This document shows positions 13,725-17,355 of a stretch of 17,355 bases of DNA, piece by piece (position 1 is the stretch's first letter; the number at the start of each line of letters is the position of its first letter). The stretch comes from Ruminococcus sp. UBA3767. GTDB lineage: Bacteria > Bacillota > Clostridia > Oscillospirales > Ruminococcaceae. The stretch is from positions 1 to 17,355 of the forward strand of contig DFFV01000055.1 of the NCBI GenBank assembly GCA_002371625.1. Reading direction: 5' to 3'. The notes under the pieces were generated by a model, which was not told the origin of the DNA, searched no databases, and saw only the letters and a program-made list of their open reading frames with translations. The translations under genes and the position numbers were made by a program.

Positions 13725-14643
13725 ATTCAAAGCTGGTGAAAATGCGCTTTTGCGCCGTTTTCGTGGAATAATCCCAGCTTGTTATGTGCCCTGATGTTAT
13801 GAAATAGTGCAGCTTTGTCGGGAATGACGGACTGTCAAAAACATCAACGATTATCAGTTTGACCTTCATTTTGTCGGGGATCAGCGCCTTTATGTAAACG
13901 CTTGCCGATTGGCCGATGCGGATATTTTCCTGCGGCTCGGCAAGCCCTGCGAGATTTGGCGAAAGCTCCACAAATACGCCATATTCCTCGACCGAGCGTA
14001 TTATGCCGCCGACCGTTTCACCGGTCTTGAAAAGGGAAGCGTTCTGCTCCCAGCTGCCAAGAAGCTCCTTGTGCGAAAGGCATACCCTATCGGCTGAGAT
14101 CTCCTTAACTACGGCGAAAATGTCCTGTCCGTTGAAAAAACGGTCGGACGGGTGCGATATTCTTGAGATAGAGATCGAGTCTATCGGGATGAGCGATACT
14201 ATGCCGCAGCCGATGTCAACAAAACAGCCAAAAGGCTCTAAATGCGTCACTTTTGCAGGTATAACATCGCCGGGGGAAAGCAGCCTTATGTATTCCCTTA
14301 AACATTCTTCCTGTGCGGCACGCCTTGAAAGCAAACAAACTACCTCGCCTTTTTCTTCCCGTATCTGCGTGACTTTAAAGCACACCGCTTTGTTTACTCT
14401 TGAAAGCAGAGCAATGTCCCTCGTCGTTCCCTCGGCAATGCCCACAGCACCCTCGCACCGTGGTATGATGCCCTTGCCAAACGGCAGGTCAACAATAAGA
14501 TCGTGCTCGCTCGTGCAGGACTTTGCGTGTCCTTCCAGTGTCAGATCCTGTCTCATTGCCTGCAGGAGCGTTTCTTTTTTTTGCAGATAATAGGAGTTTT
14601 CTGCGCTGTTTATCAGCGTTCCTTCGGGTAGAAATTTCTTCAT
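13723..14643 (-). CDS. S1 RNA-binding domain protein
   Basis: The 306-residue cytosolic protein has S1-type (OB-fold) repeats and should bind RNA. A degenerate repeat lies at about 37-103 (EGHAKSC to CLLSRR). Two clear ones follow: 123-190, with GDVIPAKVTHLEPFGCFVDIG, and 206-270, with GETVGGIIRSVEEYGVFVEL. Ribosomal protein S1 has more repeats, so this is a related smaller protein rather than a standard RpsA. The C-terminal 35 residues (SFPTKLHYFITSGHITSWDY on) are outside the repeats. The start at 14643 (MKKFLPEGTL) has AAAGAGG upstream. The frame stays open to an ATG at 14862, but that adds 73 very basic residues of AT-rich sequence that cross the neighbouring promoter. No clear promoter was found for it. 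Confidence 0.85.
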   Translation of the reverse strand: MKKFLPEGTLINSAENSYYLQKKETLLQAMRQDLTLEGHAKSCTSEHDLIVDLPFGKGIIPRCEGAVGIAEGTTRDIALLSRVNKAVCFKVTQIREEKGEVVCLLSRRAAQEECLREYIRLLSPGDVIPAKVTHLEPFGCFVDIGCGIVSLIPIDSISISRISHPSDRFFNGQDIFAVVKEISADRVCLSHKELLGSWEQNASLFKTGETVGGIIRSVEEYGVFVELSPNLAGLAEPQENIRIGQSASVYIKALIPDKMKVKLIIVDVFDSPSFPTKLHYFITSGHITSWDYSTKTAQKRIFTSFE

Positions 14644-14855
14644 GTCAAGCCTCTTTTCCCACTTTTTAAGTGATTTTTTACTCGCTATTTGTAAACTTTC
14701 TGTTAAGTGCACCCAAAATCGTACAAAAATACGCCTTTTGAAGAAAATAGCGTATCTGCGCTGTTTTCGTGATATATAAAATTTTATGCTCCTTTTTTGA
14801 TTTTTATTCTTTTGCCGCTGAAATTCTCTGTTAACACTTTTCGAGCGAATTTCGG

Positions 14856-14884
14856 TTGACAAAAAGATTAAATTGTGTTACAAT
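14856..14884 (+). promoter_or_regulatory. Strong promoter of the secreted hydrolase
   Basis: A perfect TTGACA (14856-14861) lies 17 bases before TACAAT (14879-14884), with TGT before the -10. Transcription should start near 14891, leaving a leader of about 185 bases before the ATG at 15075. Confidence 0.85.
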
Positions 14885-14894
14885 GTCAACAATG

Positions 14895-14935
14895 TTTGTA
14901 ATCGTTTTGTAATAACAAGACGTTTCGATTACAAA
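14895..14935 (+). repeat. 10-bp inverted repeat at the predicted transcription start
   Basis: TTTGTAATCG (14895-14904) and CGATTACAAA (14926-14935) are perfect inverted repeats. Inside them TTTTGT and ACAAGA can pair further. The element begins only a few bases after the predicted start, so it could be an operator or a 5' stabilising hairpin in the RNA. Confidence 0.7.
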
Positions 14936-14959
14936 TCAGAAAAATAACACAGTAATAAT

Positions 14960-15072
14960 TTAATGGAAGATCGCTTATGTATCCAAAGAAAAACTCGGGT
15001 ATTGGTTTTCCAAAGAAGAAAGGGTGTGAATCTTCGGCAGCTTACCGGCTGATATCTTTAGTTGCCGAACTA
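14960..15072 (+). promoter_or_regulatory. Structured leader, possible ydaO-type c-di-AMP riboswitch
   Basis: The leader before a wall-hydrolase gene contains segments that resemble the ydaO/yuaA riboswitch in order: ATCGCTTATGTATCC near 14972, ACTCGGGTATTGG near 14993, and GGGTGTGAATC at 15022-15032. A TTCGGC/GCCGAA stem (from 15032 and to 15069) encloses a smaller AGC/GCT hairpin around CAGCTTACC. The CCGTCAGCTAACC core usual near the 3' end is not in its standard place, so the match is partial. SleB-like hydrolase genes of Clostridia often carry this riboswitch, which is the second line of support. It might instead be a different structured leader. Confidence 0.4.
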
Positions 15073-15074
15073 TT

Positions 15075-16337
15075 ATGGTCAAAGAAAACAGATCGAAGAA
15101 ACTTGCTTCCAGATGTATCATCTCAGCACTTGCACTTATCATTACAATGACTTGTGCAGCTGATGCATATTCATCGGAACCTGTGACGAAAGCAGAGATC
15201 ACAGAGGCTGCACAGGTATCAACGACCGCTGAGGTCGATAATGATGCCAAGGCTGAAGAAAAGACTACTAAAGCCACAGACGAAACAGTTGCCTTCAAAA
15301 TGGTAACATTCGGAGCTTCTAAGGGTGCTTCTACCAGCTCAGTTGTAAAGTCTTCAGTTAAAACTGCTGCATCATCAAGCAGCCAGAGCGCAGCTGCAAC
15401 TACTACAAAGTCAAGCACAGCTGCTCCGCAGGCAACAACAAAGGCTGCTGCAACAACAAAGGCTTACAACTATAATTACAATTATAACTATGCTCCTGCT
15501 GCAGCACCAAAGGCAACAGCAGCAACAACAGCTGCCGCACCTGCGCCGGCTGCAACAACTCCTGCAAATACAGCTCCCGCTTCAACATCGGTTCCATCGA
15601 TGATTGCAGAGAGAACTTATGAAACGGATGCAACTCATCCGTATAACGCTCAGACAAACAAGATAACTGCTCGCTGGAATGCTGTTTCAGGCGCTTCGCA
15701 GTATATGTTGTTCGTTAAGGGCGGTCAGTATGCAAACTGGACTAACGTTGCTACAACATCTTACACTTATTATACAGTTGCAGGACTCAGAAGAGATACT
15801 CAGTACAGCTTTGCTGTAAAGTCAGTTGATTCTAAGGGAAATGCTTCCGCACTTTCAGCTCCTGTTAACATCAAGACAGCAAGAATGGATTACAGTGCAG
15901 CAGGCTGGCAGGCAATGTGCCGTATCGTTTACCATGAGGTCGGCGGTTCAGCAGGCGCTCTGTGGGATAAGCCGATAGTTTATGTTGCTGACTGTGTAGC
16001 AAACCAGTATGTTTGCGCTAAGTACACATATCAGGGCACATGGCCTTCATATTACAGAAAGTATTCAAGCATTGAGAGCGTTATCTATACAAGCACAGGT
16101 TTTGCTTCTGATGCAGTTCTGGCATCTCGTGGCGCTACTTATGCAAGAGTAACTGAGCGTGTCAAGAAGGCTGTCTGGGGTGCTGTTTACGGTATCACAT
16201 ACTACAACGGTATCGCAAACGACTACAATATCTTCTTCTGGAACAGCTCAAAGACTGCTGTTTCAAACAGCAAGATAGCTTACTCAATAAAGACTCCTTG
16301 GAACTACGTTAACATCTGGAGACAGTATTGGGGCTAA
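15075..16337 (+). CDS. Secreted FN3 plus SleB-like cell wall hydrolase
   Basis: The 420-residue exported protein has a signal peptide at 1-32 (KKLASRCIISALALIITMTC, cut near AADAYS). Residues 33-175 form an Ala/Thr/Ser-rich linker with a (YN)4 tract at 131-138. A fibronectin type III domain spans about 195-268 (ITARWNAVSGASQYMLFVK). Residues 272-420 resemble the SleB/CwlJ hydrolase domain: MCRIVYHEVGG, where Glu288 matches the catalytic glutamate, then VADCVANQ and SSIESVIYTSTGF. It should cut peptidoglycan outside the cell; the linker and FN3 domain suggest wall or polysaccharide attachment. ATG 15075 follows an in-frame stop at 15027-15029 and has no ribosome binding site nearby, pointing to unusual translation control in its long leader. 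It is monocistronic with a strong promoter and terminator. Confidence 0.82.
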   Translation: MVKENRSKKLASRCIISALALIITMTCAADAYSSEPVTKAEITEAAQVSTTAEVDNDAKAEEKTTKATDETVAFKMVTFGASKGASTSSVVKSSVKTAASSSSQSAAATTTKSSTAAPQATTKAAATTKAYNYNYNYNYAPAAAPKATAATTAAAPAPAATTPANTAPASTSVPSMIAERTYETDATHPYNAQTNKITARWNAVSGASQYMLFVKGGQYANWTNVATTSYTYYTVAGLRRDTQYSFAVKSVDSKGNASALSAPVNIKTARMDYSAAGWQAMCRIVYHEVGGSAGALWDKPIVYVADCVANQYVCAKYTYQGTWPSYYRKYSSIESVIYTSTGFASDAVLASRGATYARVTERVKKAVWGAVYGITYYNGIANDYNIFFWNSSKTAVSNSKIAYSIKTPWNYVNIWRQYWG

Positions 16338-16354
16338 TATCGATTATAGCTATT

Positions 16355-16384
16355 AAGAGACCGAGTTTGTTCGGTCTCTTTTTT
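16355..16384 (+). terminator. Terminator of the hydrolase gene
   Basis: A perfect 10-bp stem (AAGAGACCGA at 16355-16364 with TCGGTCTCTT at 16371-16380) is followed by a run of T to 16384. Confidence 0.93.
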
Positions 16385-16386
16385 GC

Positions 16387-16415
16387 TTGACATCGTCTTG
16401 AATGTGTGGTATAAT
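16387..16415 (+). promoter_or_regulatory. Consensus promoter of the tRNA-Leu gene
   Basis: Perfect TTGACA (16387-16392) and TATAAT (16410-16415) boxes are separated by 17 bases, with TGG before the -10. The tRNA begins about 84 bases after the predicted start. The leader contains a GTATGTT/AACATAC hairpin at 16452-16469. Confidence 0.9.
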
Positions 16416-16484
16416 ACGATAGTTGCGTGAAGTCAGAATGCTGCTATATGCGTATGTTTGTGAACATACTTGCTGCGCAGGCAG

Positions 16485-16498
16485 GGCATACACGGCAG
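16485..16498 (+). repeat. 14-base copy of part of the tRNA gene in its own leader
   Basis: GGCATACACGGCAG occurs here and again inside the tRNA at 16523-16536 (D-arm 3' side and the beginning of the anticodon stem). The copies are in direct orientation, 38 bases apart. Confidence 0.8.
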
Positions 16499-16505
16499 AA
16501 TATAT

Positions 16506-16590
16506 GCGGGTGTGGTGAAATTGGCATACACGGCAGTTTTAGGTGCTGCTTCCGAGAGGAGTGCAGGTTCAAGTCCTGTCACCCGCACCA
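16506..16590 (+). tRNA. tRNA-Leu (anticodon UAG)
   Basis: The 85-base gene folds as a class II tRNA. The acceptor stem is GCGGGTG with CACCCGC, the D-arm carries GGTGAAATTGGCATACAC, the anticodon stem is GCAGT/GCTGC with loop TTTAGGT (anticodon TAG at 16540-16542), there is a long variable arm (TCC-GAGA-GGA), and the T-arm is GCAGG-TTCAAGT-CCTGT. The terminal CCA (16588-16590) is encoded. It reads CUN leucine codons. Confidence 0.95.
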
Positions 16591-16606
16591 AATTTCAGAA
16601 AGGCAG

Positions 16607-16670
16607 GTGAATGATATGAATATTCGTAACAGAAAAATCGGAAACTTCTATCATTCACATTTGCTTTTTT
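16607..16670 (+). terminator. Terminator-like hairpin behind the tRNA, containing a tiny reading frame
   Basis: A perfect 10-bp stem (GTGAATGATA at 16607-16616 with TATCATTCAC at 16649-16658) has a 32-base loop and is followed by GCTTTTTT. The loop is long for a plain terminator. The 5' arm contains an AGGTGA ribosome-binding-type sequence and the A of an ATG that opens an 18-codon frame. Confidence 0.55.
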
Positions 16671-16672
16671 AA
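16616..16672 (+). CDS. Possible 18-residue leader peptide
   Basis: ATG 16616 opens an 18-codon frame (MNIRNRKIGNFYHSHLLF) ending at TAA 16670-16672. AGGTGA at 16605-16610 lies five bases upstream, a good ribosome binding site, but it sits within the 5' arm of the hairpin at 16607-16658. No family is recognised. It may be chance. Confidence 0.2.
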   Translation: MNIRNRKIGNFYHSHLLF

Positions 16673-16697
16673 CATCATTTTGTGAATAAGAAATCCA

Positions 16698-16729
16698 AGT
16701 GTTTTCGATTTTTCGGGAACACTATTTTT
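16698..16729 (+). terminator. Second terminator-like hairpin before the GNAT gene
   Basis: AGTGTTTTC (16698-16706) pairs with GGGAACACT (16715-16723) over 9 bp including two G-U pairs, with an 8-base loop, followed by ATTTTT. It should end transcription from the tRNA promoter before the GNAT gene, or attenuate it. Confidence 0.6.
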
Positions 16730-16749
16730 GTACACGAAAGAAGGTATTT

Positions 16750-17286
16750 ATGAACAATATTGTCATTGAAAAGCTAACAAATAAGAACTTCAACGAATAT
16801 TCTCTTGATAACTTTATAAGATATCAGAAAGTAAAAGAATGCTGGCGGTTTGTAGGTGAGGAATGGAAATTAGTCACCAATGAGTATATTGAGGACTGGG
16901 ATCTGAAAAAACGCAGAGAGATCGCCGCTTCCATCTGCAAACTACTTGGTTCGGAATGGACGGCATACGGTGCATTTCTGGGCGAAAAAATTGTAGGATA
17001 CATAGTGATCTCAAATAAGCTGTTTGGAAGCAATGCTCAGTACCTGGAGCTTGTGCTTTTTCATGTTTCACAGCCGTTTCGCAGAATGGGCATAGGCACC
17101 GGTCTTTTCAGAGCGATCTGTTGTGAAGCAAGACTTTTAGGAGCTGAGAAACTGTATATTTCAGCACATTCGTCAAAGGAAAGTCAGGCGGCATACCGCA
17201 AACTGGGTTGTGTTGACGCAGAAGAGATAAACCGTGAAATTGCTGAAAACGAGCCGTTTGATGTACAAATGGAATATGTCTTATGA
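16750..17286 (+). CDS. GNAT family N-acetyltransferase
   Basis: The 178-residue cytosolic protein should transfer an acetyl group from acetyl-CoA to an amine; the substrate is unknown. The acetyl-CoA loop is QPFRRMGIGTGLF (Q/RxxGxG type, about residues 109-121), preceded by the strand YLELVLFHVS and followed by AEKLYISAHSSKESQAAYRKLG, the usual GNAT C-terminal pattern. The N-terminal 60 residues are longer than the minimal fold and Trp-rich (ECWRFVGEEWKL, EDWDLKKRR). The ATG at 16750 has AGAAGG about six bases upstream. An in-frame GTG at 16699 is rejected because it lies in the hairpin at 16698-16729. No promoter was seen between that hairpin and the start, so expression may depend on read-through from the tRNA promoter. 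Confidence 0.9.
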   Translation: MNNIVIEKLTNKNFNEYSLDNFIRYQKVKECWRFVGEEWKLVTNEYIEDWDLKKRREIAASICKLLGSEWTAYGAFLGEKIVGYIVISNKLFGSNAQYLELVLFHVSQPFRRMGIGTGLFRAICCEARLLGAEKLYISAHSSKESQAAYRKLGCVDAEEINREIAENEPFDVQMEYVL

Positions 17287-17319
17287 TGACGGGGCGATGC
17301 CCATTATTGAAGAACAATT

Positions 17320-17355
17320 AAGGCTGATGCAGTTTGATCTGCACCAGCCTTTCTT
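17320..17355 (+). terminator. Terminator of the GNAT gene
   Basis: A 13-bp stem with one mismatch (AAGGCTGATGCAG at 17320-17332 with CTGCACCAGCCTT at 17339-17351) has a 6-base loop and ends in TTCTT at the window edge. A small GGGC/GCCC hairpin lies just after the stop codon. Confidence 0.75.

Larger units (their letters stand above)
14644..15074. other. 431-base divergent intergenic region
   Basis: The left part (14644-14855) is AT-rich, likely the leader of the minus-strand S1-domain gene. It holds a 9-bp stem with one G-U pair (14744-14752 with 14759-14767) and a short CGTA/TACG hairpin near 14730. The right part holds the hydrolase promoter (14856-14884), an inverted repeat at the predicted transcription start, and a structured leader. 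No gene is seen. Confidence 0.7.

Noticed and set aside
13916..14590. A 224-codon plus-strand frame opposite the S1-domain gene
   Set aside because: The minus frame has clear S1 repeats. The plus translation is Ser/Pro/Cys-rich in a way typical of an antisense shadow.
14644..14862. N-terminal extension of 73 residues on the S1-domain protein
   Set aside because: It is very basic, AT-rich and runs through the divergent promoter at 14856-14884; ATG 14643 has a ribosome binding site and a family-like start.
14975..15418. 147-codon minus-strand frame opposite the hydrolase N-terminus
   Set aside because: It is the complement of the Ala/Thr-rich linker; low complexity leaves frames open by chance.
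16485..16590. Phage or island attachment site at tRNA-Leu
   Set aside because: The repeat is upstream and internal, not a copy of the tRNA 3' end, and no integrase or mobile gene is present in the window.
16427..16672. 81-codon frame running across the tRNA gene
   Set aside because: It overlaps the complete tRNA-Leu and has no ribosome binding site or recognisable product.

Overview
The window looks like a low-to-moderate GC Clostridia chromosome, most likely Ruminococcus or a related Oscillospiraceae genus. This is inferred from the DUF4317 protein, SpoIIE-type phosphatase/STAS/HATPase signalling, strong AGGAGG ribosome binding sites, TTGACA/TATAAT promoters with 17-base spacers, and a SleB-like wall hydrolase with a Thr/Ala-rich linker. 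It reads as ordinary chromosome: I saw no transposase, integrase, phage gene or CRISPR array.

Layout. (1) 1-1160: the 3' part of a carboxyltransferase gene (OadA/PycB type), closed by a terminator. (2) 1201-2462: a single DUF4317 gene with its own promoter and a bidirectional terminator. (3) 2477-5441, minus strand: an operon of a STAS protein, an unusual cytosolic ParB-like/BMP-type binding protein fusion, and a metallophosphoesterase that overlaps it by 4 bases. (4) 5488-9235, plus strand, divergent from (3): membrane acyltransferase, membrane-bound SpoIIE-type PP2C phosphatase, STAS protein and RsbW-like ATPase, tightly packed and ended by a strong terminator. Regions 3 and 4 form a partner-switching signalling locus with two STAS proteins, one phosphatase and one kinase, but no sigma factor. 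(5) 9240-11886, minus strand: a membrane-anchored SGNH hydrolase, a PIN/NYN-like nuclease-fold protein with a duplicated C-terminal module, and YfcE phosphodiesterase. (6) 11904-13559, plus strand: an unrecognised 97-residue protein and RarA. (7) 13684-14643, minus strand: an S1-domain protein. (8) 14856-16384, plus strand: a secreted FN3 plus SleB-like hydrolase behind a strong promoter and a long structured leader. (9) 16387-16729: tRNA-Leu(UAG) with a consensus promoter and two downstream terminator-like hairpins. (10) 16750-17355: a GNAT acetyltransferase and a terminator.

How the genes could work together. In region 4 the phosphatase would sense something outside the cell through its extracytoplasmic domain and dephosphorylate STAS proteins that the RsbW-like kinase phosphorylates. 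The usual output, a sigma factor, is not encoded here, so the target is open. The divergent STAS/binding-protein operon and the acyltransferase are the nearest candidates for a second input and an output. The most interesting items are this sigma-less switch, the signal-peptide-less ParB/BMP fusion, the leader of the wall hydrolase (partly like a ydaO c-di-AMP riboswitch), and the repeats and hairpins around the tRNA gene.
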